This document shows, piece by piece, positions 29,670-38,192 of a stretch of 56,007 bases of DNA. Origin of the DNA: an uncultured Verrucomicrobia subdivision 3 bacterium (GTDB lineage: Bacteria; Verrucomicrobiota; Verrucomicrobiia; Limisphaerales; UBA11358). Both the position numbers and the translations under genes were made by a program. The stretch covers positions 1 to 56,007 of the forward strand of contig CAIXFY010000026.1 in NCBI GenBank assembly GCA_903918885.1, given 5' to 3'. Each line of letters starts with the position of its first letter. Position 1 is the first letter of the stretch. The notes under the pieces are model-generated. The model did not search any database. It was given only the letters and a program-made list of their open reading frames with translations, and had not been told where the DNA came from.

Positions 29670-31118
29670 ATGAGCAAGCTGTTGTTGATTGATGATGAAG
29701 AGGACGTGCGGTATTCGCTGCAACGCATTCTCGCCTCGGAAGAAATTGAACTCGCCACCGCCGCCAGCGGTGAAGAGGGATTGAAAGTCATCCCCAAGTT
29801 CAAGCCCGACCTCGTGCTCATGGACGTGCGCATGACCGGCATGACCGGCATGGAGACGCTCCGCAAAATCCGCGCGACCGATCCCAAACTGCTCGTCATT
29901 TTGATGACCGCCTACGGCACCACGCAAACCGCCATCGAGGCGATGAAGCTCGGCGCGTATGATTATTTGCTGAAGCCGTTCGACATCCCGAAGCTCAAGG
30001 AAGTCATCGCCAACGCGCTCAAGGCCGCGCGCGACATGAAGCAAGTCGTGAGCTACGAGCCGTTGCTGCAATCGGAAGATTACGAACTCGGCATCATCGG
30101 CCGCAGCGGGCCGATGCAGCAGGTTTTCAAAATCGTCGGCCAGGTCGCCGGCACGGACGCCACCGCGCTCATCACCGGCGAAAGCGGCACGGGCAAGGAA
30201 CTCGTCGCCCGCGCGATTTACCACCACAGCGAACGCGCGACGCAGCCGTTTCTCGCGGTGAACTGCGCGGCGATTCCCGAACAGCTTTTGGAAAGCGAAT
30301 TGTTCGGCCACGAGAAGGGCGCGTTCACCGGTGCGACGGTGCAGCGCATCGGCAAATTCGAGCAATGTAACAAAGGCACGATTTTCCTCGATGAAATCGG
30401 CGACATGACGCCGACGACCCAGACGAAAATCCTGCGCGTGCTGCAATCCGGCACATTCGAACGTGTCGGCGGCAACTCGCCGCTGAAAGTGGATGTGCGC
30501 GTCATCGCCGCGACGAACAAGCCACTCGAAGCCGCCGTGGCCGCGAAACAATTCCGCGAAGATTTGTTTTACCGACTGAACGTCGTGCGGATTCCGCTGC
30601 CGCCTTTGCGCGAGCGGCCGAGCGACATTCCGCTGCTGGTGAATTATTTTCTCGAAAAAAATGCGCGCGAACTCAAGCGCACGCCGAAATCCGTCGCCGC
30701 CAGCGTCATCAAGGCGCTGGAAAAATATCACTGGCCCGGCAACGTGCGCGAACTGGAGAACGCCATCCGCCGCGCGCACGTGATGGCGAAGAGCGACGCG
30801 ATTTTGTTGAGCGATTTGCCGCCGGAAATCACCGGCGCAATCAGCAGCAGTGCGCCGGTTTCCGCTTCAACTTCTGCCACCGTTAGCGCCGCTGGTGGAA
30901 CGGATGCCGCTGCACTGGCACGCCAGCTTTTCCAGATTGCCAAGCGCGACCCGAAACTGAAAATCATTCCCGCCGTCGAGCGCGAACTGGTGATTCAAGC
31001 CTTGATTGAGACGGAGAACAATCAGGTTCACGCCGCCAAAATTCTCGGTATCACCCGCGCCACGCTGCGTAAACGCATCGAGAAGTTTGGGATTCAACGG
31101 GAATTGAATGTGAAGTGA
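29670..31118 (+). CDS. NtrC-family sigma-54-dependent response regulator
   Basis: A 482-residue enhancer-binding protein: receiver domain with acidic pocket (IDDEEDV at 7-13), phospho-acceptor Asp52 (VLMDVRM) and Lys in YLLKPFD. The AAA+ domain is about residues 140-375 with Walker A GESGTGKE, the sigma-54-contacting GAFTGA loop and Walker B TIFLDEIGDM. The C-terminal Fis-type HTH reads VHAAKILGITRATLRKRIEKF. It would activate sigma-54 promoters such as the one at 2010, but its targets are unknown. No histidine kinase is adjacent. It precedes the rpmH operon on the same strand. Confidence 0.95.
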   Translation: MSKLLLIDDEEDVRYSLQRILASEEIELATAASGEEGLKVIPKFKPDLVLMDVRMTGMTGMETLRKIRATDPKLLVILMTAYGTTQTAIEAMKLGAYDYLLKPFDIPKLKEVIANALKAARDMKQVVSYEPLLQSEDYELGIIGRSGPMQQVFKIVGQVAGTDATALITGESGTGKELVARAIYHHSERATQPFLAVNCAAIPEQLLESELFGHEKGAFTGATVQRIGKFEQCNKGTIFLDEIGDMTPTTQTKILRVLQSGTFERVGGNSPLKVDVRVIAATNKPLEAAVAAKQFREDLFYRLNVVRIPLPPLRERPSDIPLLVNYFLEKNARELKRTPKSVAASVIKALEKYHWPGNVRELENAIRRAHVMAKSDAILLSDLPPEITGAISSSAPVSASTSATVSAAGGTDAAALARQLFQIAKRDPKLKIIPAVERELVIQALIETENNQVHAAKILGITRATLRKRIEKFGIQRELNVK

Positions 31119-31133
31119 ACCTGCAAGCCCTTC

Positions 31134-31161
31134 TTGACTCAAAGCGATTCACTGCTATTCT
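31134..31161 (+). promoter_or_regulatory. Sigma-70-type promoter of the rpmH operon
   Basis: TTGACT (31134-31139), 16-bp spacer, TATTCT (31156-31161). Transcription would begin about 35-40 nt before rpmH. A small GC hairpin (TCCGG...CCGGA) follows in the leader. Confidence 0.75.
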
Positions 31162-31205
31162 CACACGCTCCGGTTTTTGCGCCGGAACCAATTTGATTTA
31201 ATTTT

Positions 31206-31343
31206 ATGAAACGCCAGTATCAACCGTCGAAAATCCGCCGTAAACGCCAGCACGGCTTTCTCGCCCGCAACAAGACCAAGCGGGGCGCGGCCACCATCGC
31301 GCGCCGTCGTCGCGCGGGCCGTAAACGCCTCACGCCGGTTTGA
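31206..31343 (+). CDS. rpmH: Large ribosomal subunit protein bL34
   Basis: A 45-residue basic protein ([18 protein letters not shown]...) with the standard L34 sequence through [11 protein letters not shown]. It is part of the large ribosomal subunit. It opens the conserved rpmH-rnpA-yidD-yidC-jag cluster. The ATG is followed directly by family-conserved residues, and there is no Shine-Dalgarno sequence. Confidence 0.97.
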   Translation: MKRQYQPSKIRRKRQHGFLARNKTKRGAATIARRRRAGRKRLTPV

Positions 31344-31347
31344 TTTT

Positions 31348-31719
31348 GTGAATTCCGCGCCGCCGAAACGCCTTCGTCTGGGCCGTTCCTTGCGGCTGGC
31401 GCAAAACCGCGATTTCATGCGCGTCCGGCAGCAGGGAGAACGCCTCGTTTTGGGCTGCCTCATCGCCAACTGGGCAAAATTGCCGGATGGTTCGGCGTCC
31501 AAACTCGGCGTGGTTACCAGCAAAAAAATCGGTGACGCTCCTGACCGCAGCCGCGCCCGCCGTCTGCTCCGCGAAAGTTTCCGGCAGCACCAGCACGAGT
31601 TTGCGCAGCCGGTGGAATTGATTCTGGTCGCGCGCAATTCGATTACGCAAAAGGATTTTGCCGGAGTAGAAAAGGATTTTCTCGCCGCGCTGCAGCGCGC
31701 GAAGTTGCTGAAGAACTGA
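31348..31719 (+). CDS. rnpA: Ribonuclease P protein component
   Basis: A 123-residue protein partner of the RNase P RNA, needed to process tRNA 5' ends. The GTG start at 31348 lies 4 bp after the rpmH stop. The family signature is KLGVVTSKKIGDAPDRSRARRLLRE-like (about 52-76), with the RNR helix in RSRARRLLRESFR. Genes rpmH, rnpA and yidD are packed with gaps of 4 bp each. Confidence 0.95.
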   Translation: MNSAPPKRLRLGRSLRLAQNRDFMRVRQQGERLVLGCLIANWAKLPDGSASKLGVVTSKKIGDAPDRSRARRLLRESFRQHQHEFAQPVELILVARNSITQKDFAGVEKDFLAALQRAKLLKN

Positions 31720-31723
31720 AATC

Positions 31724-31999
31724 GTGAACCCGCTCCAGCACATTTTGATTTTTGCCATCCGCATTTACCGCGCGGTGATTTCTCCGGCGCAAACCCTTAT
31801 GTTCGGAGCTGGCAGCGGCTGCCGTTTCACGCCGACCTGTTCGGTTTATGCGATGGACGCAGTGGCGGAACACGGCGCGGCGGCGGGAACGGTTTTGGCG
31901 GCCAAGCGGATTTGCCGCTGCCATCCGTGGGGCGATTGCGGACACGATCCGGTGCCCAAAACAGAATTCAGAAGCCAGAATTCAGAAGCCAGAATTTAA
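31724..31999 (+). CDS. yidD: Membrane protein insertion efficiency factor YidD
   Basis: A 91-residue YidD: amphipathic N-terminus, IRIYRAVISPAQTLMFG, then Cys-rich SGCRFTPTCSVYAMDAV and CRCHPWGDCGHDPVP. The GTG start is at 31724. After the family's normal end (HDPVP) the last 12 residues (TEFRSQNSEARI) are encoded by a 14-bp tandem repeat, so the natural C-terminus has been extended. Confidence 0.92.
   Translation: MNPLQHILIFAIRIYRAVISPAQTLMFGAGSGCRFTPTCSVYAMDAVAEHGAAAGTVLAAKRICRCHPWGDCGHDPVPKTEFRSQNSEARI
31962..31997. repeat. Tandem repeat of 14-bp CAGAATTCAGAAGC units, about 2.5 copies
   Basis: Two perfect units and a partial third. It covers the end of yidD and the start of the yidC leader. 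Similar low-complexity repeats occur at 10191 and 13162. Confidence 0.8.
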
Positions 32000-32003
32000 T
32001 TTC

Positions 32004-33839
32004 ATGGATAAAACAGGAGTCATCGTCGTTTCCATCTGCGTGCTGCTACTCGGCTGGTGGTTTGTGGAGCAGAACAAAATCGCGCAGCAACAGGCGCGCT
32101 ACGCCGCCGCCCATCCTGCGGCCGTGGCTCAATCAGCCGCAAACTCAACCGCGTCGGTGGCGGTGGCTATTTCCACGCCGACCGCACCAGTAATCGTATT
32201 TGACACGAACGCGCCGGAGCAGACGCTGGTGCTGACGAATGGCCGGGCGTGCTACACCTTCACTTCGCGCGGCGGCGGCTTGAAGCAGGTGGACTTGCTG
32301 GATTATCCCGAAACGGTTTCGGCACACTGGCGCGGCCAGGTCACGAACTCGGCCAGTGTGGCCTCACTCAACGCCCGCGCCACCGTGCCGGTGTTGGCGG
32401 TTCTCGGCGGTGAAAATTTTATCGGCGACGGCAACTTTATTCTGACCAAAACCGCCACCGGCGTGCGCGCGGAAAAGAATTTCGCCGACGGTTTGCGGCT
32501 CGTGAAAAATTTTCAGTTCGCCTCCAACTACCTCGTCAACGCTGCGGTGCGCATCGAGAACACTTCGACGACGGCGATGATTTTGCCCGCGCAAGAAGTG
32601 GTCGTCGGCACGGCAACGCCGATGGATGTGGACGACAATGGACAGGTCGAGGGCGCGATGTGGTTTGACGGCACGACGGCGGTGGATCAGCCGCTGACGG
32701 CTTTTTCGGGCGGGATGGGCTGCTCGCGCGGCACGCCGAAAACGGAGATCCGCGCCGGTGCGGGCAATGTCTATTGGGCGGCGGCGCACAACCAGTTCTT
32801 CGCGCTGATGACCATGACGAAGACGAACGAGCCCGCGCAACTGATGCTGGCGCGGCCAGTTACGCTGCCGCTGTTTCAGAATGTCGGCGTGACGACGAAC
32901 ATCGTGGCGCCAAAGGGAATTCAAACGGCTTTGGTTTATCCGGCAATGACGCTGACGGCGAATTCGGCGGTGGACCGAGAATTTGTTTTGTTCGCCGGGC
33001 CAAAGGAATACCGGACGCTGGCGGACATCGGCCAAAAATTCAACAACCACGCGGATCAGGTGATGAATTTTGGCACGGGCTTTGCCGGTTTCTGGGGCGT
33101 CGGTTCGTTCTTCGCGAAGCTGCTGTTGTCGGCAATGAATGGCGTTCACGATTTGACCACGCTGGGCTACGGCTGGACGATTGTGTTAATCACGATTTTG
33201 ATCAAGCTGCTGTTCTGGCCGTTGACGGCGGCCAGCACGCGTTCGATGAAACGGATGCAGGCACTCGCGCCAGATCTCGCCGCGCTGAAGGAAAAATACA
33301 AGGACGACGTCCAGAAACTCACGGCCAAGCAGTGGGAACTTTACAAAGCAAATAAGGTCAATCCCATGAGCGGCTGTCTGCCGATGCTCATCCAGATGCC
33401 GGTGTTCATTGGGTTTTTCACGATGATTCGCAGCGCGATCGAATTGCGCGGCGCACACTTTTTATGGGCGACGGATTTGTCCAAGCCGGACACGCTGTTC
33501 ATGATTCCGGGCGTGACGTTCCTGCCGTTCATCAGCACGCCGGAGGGTCTGCCGTTCAATCTGCTGCCGATGTTGATGGGCGGCGCGATGTTGTGGCAGT
33601 CGCACCTGCAACCGGCCTCGCCCGGCATGGATCCAGCGCAGCAGAAGATGATGCGGTGGATGCCGGCGATTTTCATTTTGTTCCTCTACAATTATTCGTC
33701 CGGCCTCGCGCTTTACTGGACGGTGAATAATTTGCTGACCATCCTACAGACGAAAATGACGAAGACCGCCGCGCCGGCGGCAGCTACGGTGGTCACGACG
33801 AATCCAGCATTGACTCCGGCGCCGAAAAAGAAAAAATAA
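32004..33839 (+). CDS. yidC: Membrane protein insertase YidC
   Basis: Inserts and folds inner-membrane proteins, alone or with SecYEG. From the ATG at 32004 it has 611 residues: an N-terminal anchor (GVIVVSICVLLLGWWF), a large periplasmic beta domain (about 55-350), and the conserved five-helix core. Core landmarks are LGYGWTIVLITILIKLLFWP with the hydrophilic-groove Arg in TAASTRSMKRMQ, then MSGCLPMLIQMPVFIGFFTM and ALYWTVNNLLTILQ. The frame is open upstream but that part overlaps yidD. Confidence 0.96.
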   Translation: MDKTGVIVVSICVLLLGWWFVEQNKIAQQQARYAAAHPAAVAQSAANSTASVAVAISTPTAPVIVFDTNAPEQTLVLTNGRACYTFTSRGGGLKQVDLLDYPETVSAHWRGQVTNSASVASLNARATVPVLAVLGGENFIGDGNFILTKTATGVRAEKNFADGLRLVKNFQFASNYLVNAAVRIENTSTTAMILPAQEVVVGTATPMDVDDNGQVEGAMWFDGTTAVDQPLTAFSGGMGCSRGTPKTEIRAGAGNVYWAAAHNQFFALMTMTKTNEPAQLMLARPVTLPLFQNVGVTTNIVAPKGIQTALVYPAMTLTANSAVDREFVLFAGPKEYRTLADIGQKFNNHADQVMNFGTGFAGFWGVGSFFAKLLLSAMNGVHDLTTLGYGWTIVLITILIKLLFWPLTAASTRSMKRMQALAPDLAALKEKYKDDVQKLTAKQWELYKANKVNPMSGCLPMLIQMPVFIGFFTMIRSAIELRGAHFLWATDLSKPDTLFMIPGVTFLPFISTPEGLPFNLLPMLMGGAMLWQSHLQPASPGMDPAQQKMMRWMPAIFILFLYNYSSGLALYWTVNNLLTILQTKMTKTAAPAAATVVTTNPALTPAPKKKK

Positions 33840-33845
33840 TTTCCT

Positions 33846-34298
33846 ATGCCCGCACAACCGAAAGAAATCACCGAAAAAATTCTCGCCACGCTGGGTTTCC
33901 CGGCGACCGTGACGGAACAGAAAATTGGCGCCGACCTGATGCTCGACGTGAAAACGGAAGAGTCGGGTCGCCTGATTGGCCGGCAAGGTCAGACGCTCGC
34001 CGACCTGCAATACATCGTCAATCGCATCGTATTTCAGCAGGATCAAAGCGCACCGAAGGTGATGATTGACGTGGGTGGTTATCGTTCACAAGCGCTTGAA
34101 GCGCTCGTAAAAAAGGCTCAGGAAGCTGCGGAAAAAGTGAAGCGCTGGGGTGATGCCGTGGAAATGGAACCGTTGAACGCCTTTGACCGACGCATCGTGC
34201 ATCAGGCGCTCAAGGACGATCCGGACATCGAGACGCACAGCGTGGAAGTGGATGGCACGGATAAAAAAGTTTTGCTGCTCCGGCCGAAAAAACGCTAA
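33846..34298 (+). CDS. jag: KH/R3H-domain RNA-binding protein Jag (KhpB-like)
   Basis: A 150-residue protein: a KH-II domain with GRLIGRQGQTLADLQYIVNR (about 41-60) and an R3H domain with EMEPLNAFDRRIVHQALKDD (about 106-125). It lacks the N-terminal Jag-N domain found in Gram-positive KhpB. It binds RNA, acting in cell-envelope gene control in Firmicutes; its role here is unknown. Last gene of the rpmH cluster, 6 bp after yidC, followed by a terminator. Confidence 0.93.
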   Translation: MPAQPKEITEKILATLGFPATVTEQKIGADLMLDVKTEESGRLIGRQGQTLADLQYIVNRIVFQQDQSAPKVMIDVGGYRSQALEALVKKAQEAAEKVKRWGDAVEMEPLNAFDRRIVHQALKDDPDIETHSVEVDGTDKKVLLLRPKKR

Positions 34299-34320
34299 TC
34301 CGTCCCTGAAATTTGAAAAC

Positions 34321-34356
34321 AAAAAAGCGCGGACTTTTGTCCGCGCTTTTGTTTTG
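34321..34356 (+). terminator. Bidirectional rho-independent terminator after jag
   Basis: Stem AAAAGCGCGGAC / GTCCGCGCTTTT with a short T-rich loop. T runs lie on both sides (TTTTGTTTTG on the plus strand, TTTTTTGTTTTC on the minus), so it can serve jag and the convergent lipoprotein gene. Confidence 0.9.
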
Positions 34357-34369
34357 AGAGCAAAGGGAA

Positions 34370-34750
34370 TTACTCCACGATTTTCAAAGTGTAAACCGAA
34401 GACCACGCGCTGTCCGGCTTGGGCTCGGTGCCGAAGTTGTTGTAAAGATAGTCAAATTTGAAGCGATAAGTGGTCTGACCGGCAGACGGCGGAACAGGGA
34501 CAACTCCTTCCCAACGGTTTTTTACCATCGGCACGGGACGCAACGGAAAAGACTGATCGCCAACCAACACATGCGGCTGGATGCTGTCCCAGCGCAGTGA
34601 TTGCTGGGCGGAGTTGAAGGCTACTTCCACAGGATAGACGTTGTTGGCGTTGCGCGGCTGCTGGCTGGGCGTCATGCGCGTGAACGAGGCGGTCGTGCAA
34701 CCGGCCAACAAAATCACGGGCAAAAACGGCAGAAACTTTTTCAAATTCAT
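34370..34750 (-). CDS. Small lipoprotein of unknown function
   Basis: A 126-residue lipoprotein. The ATG at 34750 gives MNLKKFLPFLPVILLAGCTT, with the lipobox LAGC at residues 15-18. The mature part contains PVEVAFNSAQQSLRWDSIQP and RFKFDYLYNNFG and reads as a beta-rich domain. It has no family that I recognise. It is divergent from the ExuT-like transporter and shares the jag terminator. Confidence 0.78.
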   Translation of the reverse strand: MNLKKFLPFLPVILLAGCTTASFTRMTPSQQPRNANNVYPVEVAFNSAQQSLRWDSIQPHVLVGDQSFPLRPVPMVKNRWEGVVPVPPSAGQTTYRFKFDYLYNNFGTEPKPDSAWSSVYTLKIVE

Positions 34751-34836
34751 CCATGAAACGTGCCGAAAAAACGTCGGATTGTAAAGTTGATTTCCACGCT
34801 TGAACCGTTGTCCGCTTTCGGCAATCCTCGCCAAAG

Positions 34837-36198
34837 ATGAATTCCCCGAACATGTCTCGCCCTGCCGTCAGCCACTTTCGCTGGGTCATTTGCAGCCTCC
34901 TATTTTTTGCGACCACCTTCAATTACCTCGATCGTCAGGTGATCAGCTACCTGAAGGAATTTTTCTGCACGCCGGCGGAACAGGGCGGCTTCGGCTGGAG
35001 CAACACAGACTTCGCGCACCTGACGGCGGCGTTCACCGCGTTTTATGCCGGCATGACCATTGTTGCCGGCTGGGTCATTGACAAGATTGGCACCAAGCTC
35101 GGCCTCGCGCTATCGCTCATCGTCTGGTCCATTTTCGGCATCGCCAACGCCTTTGTCGGTCGGTTAGTGGTGGCGCACATGCTGGTGCGCAGCGCGTTCG
35201 GCGTCGGCGAGGCCGGCAACTTTCCCGCGTCCATCAAGACCGTCGCCGAATGGTTCCCCAAGCGCGAACGCGCGCTGGCCACGGGCATTTTCAATAGCGG
35301 CTCCAACTTCGGCGCGATGATCGCCGCTTTGTTCGTGCCGTGGTGCATGATTCACTACGGCGACCAGCAGGGCTGGAAAATGGCGTTCATTTACACTGGC
35401 GCGGTGGGTTTCATCTGGCTGATTTTCTGGTTCTGGCTTTACGACGCGCCTGCCAAAAGCAAACGACTTTCGCAGGCGGAATACGACTACATCCACGTTG
35501 ACGATGACGCCGCCGTCCGCGAGGAGAGCGGTGAACGGGCAAAGGTTTCGTGGTGGAAGCTACTCACCTACCGGCAGACTTGGTGTTTTTTCTTTGGAAA
35601 ATTTCTAACCGACGGCATCTGGTGGTTCTACCTGTTCTGGCTGCCGGATTACTTGAAAAAACAATTTGGCATGACCAAGCACGATGTGATGCTGCCAACC
35701 TTCATTGTCTACGGCGTCGCCATCATCGGCAGCGTTTACGGCGGCAGCATCCCGATGACGCTCATTAAAAGGGGAATGCCCGTCTACAAAGCGCGCATGA
35801 CCGCGATGTTCCTGATTGCCCTGTGCCCGCTCGCCGTTCTGGCCACGCAGTATTTCGGCACCGTCAGCCACTTCGGCAACATGGCCTCAGTTTATGCGGT
35901 CGCGCTCATCTGCATCGGTGCCGCCGCGCATCAGGCGTGGTCGGCAAACATGTTTACCACGGTCTCCGATATGTTTCCGAAAAAAGCCGTCGGCTCGGTA
36001 ACCGGCATCGGCGCGATGGCTGGCGGCCTCGGCGGCGTGTTGGTGCAACTGCTCGTCGGCTCGCTCACCGACACGTTCAAGGCCAACCCGCAACATGCCT
36101 ACTTGATCATGTTCATCATCTGCGCGCTCAGCTACCTGACCGCCTGGAGCGTCATGAAACTCCTCGTGCCGCGCCACAAACCCATCACTGACCTGTAA
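34837..36198 (+). CDS. MFS transporter, ExuT-like (hexuronate/sugar-acid:H+ symporter family)
   Basis: A 453-residue MFS protein with 12 predicted helices in two bundles and a central cytosolic loop (about 205-235). Family hallmarks are TTFNYLDRQVISYL (helix 1), GWVIDKIGTKLG (motif A), RSAFGVGEAGNFPASIKTVAEWFP and ATGIFNSGSNFGAMIAALFV, characteristic of ExuT/anion:cation symporters that import hexuronates and aldonates. It faces the SDR/KDG-kinase/LarA genes across a terminator, which supports a sugar-acid substrate. A second ATG at 34852 is also possible. Confidence 0.88.
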   Translation: MNSPNMSRPAVSHFRWVICSLLFFATTFNYLDRQVISYLKEFFCTPAEQGGFGWSNTDFAHLTAAFTAFYAGMTIVAGWVIDKIGTKLGLALSLIVWSIFGIANAFVGRLVVAHMLVRSAFGVGEAGNFPASIKTVAEWFPKRERALATGIFNSGSNFGAMIAALFVPWCMIHYGDQQGWKMAFIYTGAVGFIWLIFWFWLYDAPAKSKRLSQAEYDYIHVDDDAAVREESGERAKVSWWKLLTYRQTWCFFFGKFLTDGIWWFYLFWLPDYLKKQFGMTKHDVMLPTFIVYGVAIIGSVYGGSIPMTLIKRGMPVYKARMTAMFLIALCPLAVLATQYFGTVSHFGNMASVYAVALICIGAAAHQAWSANMFTTVSDMFPKKAVGSVTGIGAMAGGLGGVLVQLLVGSLTDTFKANPQHAYLIMFIICALSYLTAWSVMKLLVPRHKPITDL

Positions 36199-36213
36199 GT
36201 TTTCGCCAACAAC

Positions 36214-36246
36214 AAACCCGTTGAAGAAATTCTTCAACGGGTTTTT
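36214..36246 (+). terminator. Rho-independent terminator after the ExuT-like gene
   Basis: A perfect palindrome, AACCCGTTGAAGAA / TTCTTCAACGGGTT, followed by a T-run (GTTTTTG). It lies between the convergent transporter and SDR genes and could serve both. Confidence 0.88.
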
Positions 36247-36262
36247 GCTGTTAATTTTCGAA

Positions 36263-37078
36263 TCAAATCGTCTGGCTCAAATAGCCGCCGTCCACGCGGA
36301 GGTCCGTGCCGGTGACAAACGAACTCGCCGCGTGCGACGCGAGAAAAACACACGCGCCAATCAACTCTTTGGATTCGCCGAAACGGTTCATCGGCGTGTG
36401 ACCCCAAATCGCCTTCGTGCGCGCTGTGGGCGAACCGTCGTCGTTGAACAGCAGCTTGCGATTTTGTTCCGCCGGAAAAAATCCCGGCGTGATGGTGTTC
36501 ACGCGCACACCTTTGGTCGCCCACTCGCGCGCGAGGAATTGCGAGAGGTTCAGCACCGCCGCCTTCGCCGCCGAGTAACTCATCACACGCGACAGCGGCA
36601 AATGCGCCGACACGCTCGCGATGTTGATGATGCTGCCCTTGCCGCGCTGGCACATGCCCGGACCGAATTCCTGGCACGGCAGAAACGCGCCGCCGATGTA
36701 ATTCAAATCCAGATTCGCGTTCAGCGCTTCGAGCGAAATTTTCTCAAACGGATTTTCCGCCGTGACCGTGACCTTGGGGTCGTTGCCACCGGCAGCGTTC
36801 ACGAGAATCGTCGGCGCACCGAGCGACGCTTCGATTTTTTTGCGCGCTTCCGCCAGGCTCGCGCGTGAGCTGGCGTCGCAGGTGAAAAATGCCGCGTGAC
36901 CGCCGGCGTCCTTGATGGCTTTGACACGCGCGTTACCGCGTTCTTCATTGCGGCCAAGCACGGCGACTTTCGCACCGGCGGCAGCCAGACCGTCGGCCAG
37001 CGCACCACCAAGCACGCCGGTCGCACCGATGACCACGGCTACTTCGCCTTTGAGTGAGAACAGTTCAGTTGTATTCAT
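36263..37078 (-). CDS. SDR oxidoreductase, D-mannonate oxidoreductase-like
   Basis: A 271-residue short-chain dehydrogenase. The start at 37078 gives MNTTELFSLKGEVAVVIGAT; upstream codons belong to the kinase region. NAD(P) motif GATGVLGGALADGL, NNAG-like VNAAGG, and the catalytic tetrad with Ser (IINIASVSA), Tyr/Lys (YSAAKAAV). Tail: FVTGTDLRVDGGYLSQTI. Homologues in uronate clusters reduce D-fructuronate to D-mannonate (UxuB-type SDR) or act on keto-gluconates. It is first to the right of the terminator, downstream of a KDG kinase-like gene, with which it is likely cotranscribed. Confidence 0.85.
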   Translation of the reverse strand: MNTTELFSLKGEVAVVIGATGVLGGALADGLAAAGAKVAVLGRNEERGNARVKAIKDAGGHAAFFTCDASSRASLAEARKKIEASLGAPTILVNAAGGNDPKVTVTAENPFEKISLEALNANLDLNYIGGAFLPCQEFGPGMCQRGKGSIINIASVSAHLPLSRVMSYSAAKAAVLNLSQFLAREWATKGVRVNTITPGFFPAEQNRKLLFNDDGSPTARTKAIWGHTPMNRFGESKELIGACVFLASHAASSFVTGTDLRVDGGYLSQTI

Positions 37079-37088
37079 AAAATAAATT

Positions 37089-38183
37089 TTACCGCACCAC
37101 GCGCGCGCTGCCGCCGCCGAAAGTTTTTTCCACTTCCTTGCGAGTGGCCATGCTGGTGTCGCCGGGCGTGGTCGAGGCCAGCGCGCCGTGCGCCGCGCCA
37201 TATTCCACGGCTTTTTGCGCGTCGTTAAATTCGAGAAAACCGAATTGCAAACCGCTGGCGAAACTGTCACCGCCGCCGACGCGGTCGAGGATTTCGAGAC
37301 CCGGATACTGACGGCTTTCGTGGAACTTGCCGTCGTGCCAGAGAATTGCGCTCCAGTCGTTCTTCGTCGCGGTGATGACGTGACGCAACGTGGTCGCGGC
37401 GACTTTGAAATTCGGGAATTCTTTCACGGCGGTTTCGATCATCGCTTTGAACGCATCCGTCTCGATGTGCTTGAGATCTTCCGCGCCCTTGACGGCAAAA
37501 CCGAGCGACGCGGTGAAGTCTTCTTCATTGCCGATCATGACATCGACATACTTCGCGATCTCGCGATTCACTTCCTGCGCTTTCTTGAGACCGCCGATGG
37601 TTTTCCAGAGCGACGGACGATAATTTAAATCGTAGCTCACCACGACGCCGTGTTTCTTCGCAGCCTTCACGGCTTCGATGGTCAATTCTGCCGTGGTCGC
37701 CGAGAGCGCAGCGAAAATACCACCCGTGTGCAACCAACGTGTGCCGACTTTCCCGAAGATGTGATCCCAGTCGAAATCGCCGGGCTTGAGTTGTGACGCG
37801 GCGGAGTTGCCGCGATCCGGCACACCGACCGCGCCGCGAATGCCGAAGCCGCGTTCGGTGAAATTCAAACCGTTGCGCACGCTGCGGCCGATGCCGTCGT
37901 CTTCGCGCCACTTGATGAAGTCAGTGCAGACGCCGCCCTGCATGATGAAGTCTTCGATGAGATGACCGACTTCATTATCCACGAACGCGGTGCAAACGGC
38001 GGTCTTGTAGCCGAAACATTTGCGGAGGCCGCGCGAGGTGTTGTATTCGCCGCCACCTTCCCACGCCTTGAATTCGCGCGCGGTGCGGATGCGACACTCA
38101 CCGGGGTCGAGCCGGAGCATGACTTCGCCGAGCGAAATCTGGTCGAAGCGACACTCGCTTTTCGGTCGGAGATGCAAGCTCAT
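37089..38183 (-). CDS. PfkB-family sugar kinase, KDG kinase-like (copy 1)
   Basis: A 364-residue ribokinase-fold enzyme probably phosphorylating 2-keto-3-deoxygluconate. The substrate-binding start is SLGEVMLRLDPGECRIRTA; the N-terminal GG motif is EGGGEYNTSRGL. The ATP/catalytic signature reads DRVGGGDSFASGLQFG with the catalytic Asp in GGGD. The length is longer than the usual 310-340. It resembles the second kinase at 39472-40554 throughout, so the pair arose by duplication. A LarA-type gene lies between them. Confidence 0.85.
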   Translation of the reverse strand: MSLHLRPKSECRFDQISLGEVMLRLDPGECRIRTAREFKAWEGGGEYNTSRGLRKCFGYKTAVCTAFVDNEVGHLIEDFIMQGGVCTDFIKWREDDGIGRSVRNGLNFTERGFGIRGAVGVPDRGNSAASQLKPGDFDWDHIFGKVGTRWLHTGGIFAALSATTAELTIEAVKAAKKHGVVVSYDLNYRPSLWKTIGGLKKAQEVNREIAKYVDVMIGNEEDFTASLGFAVKGAEDLKHIETDAFKAMIETAVKEFPNFKVAATTLRHVITATKNDWSAILWHDGKFHESRQYPGLEILDRVGGGDSFASGLQFGFLEFNDAQKAVEYGAAHGALASTTPGDTSMATRKEVEKTFGGGSARVVR

Positions 38184-38192
38184 GCGCCCAAA

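Noticed and set aside
31119..31205. Replication origin upstream of rpmH
   Set aside because: The 87-bp gap holds a promoter but no cluster of DnaA boxes (TTATCCACA-like), and dnaA is absent.
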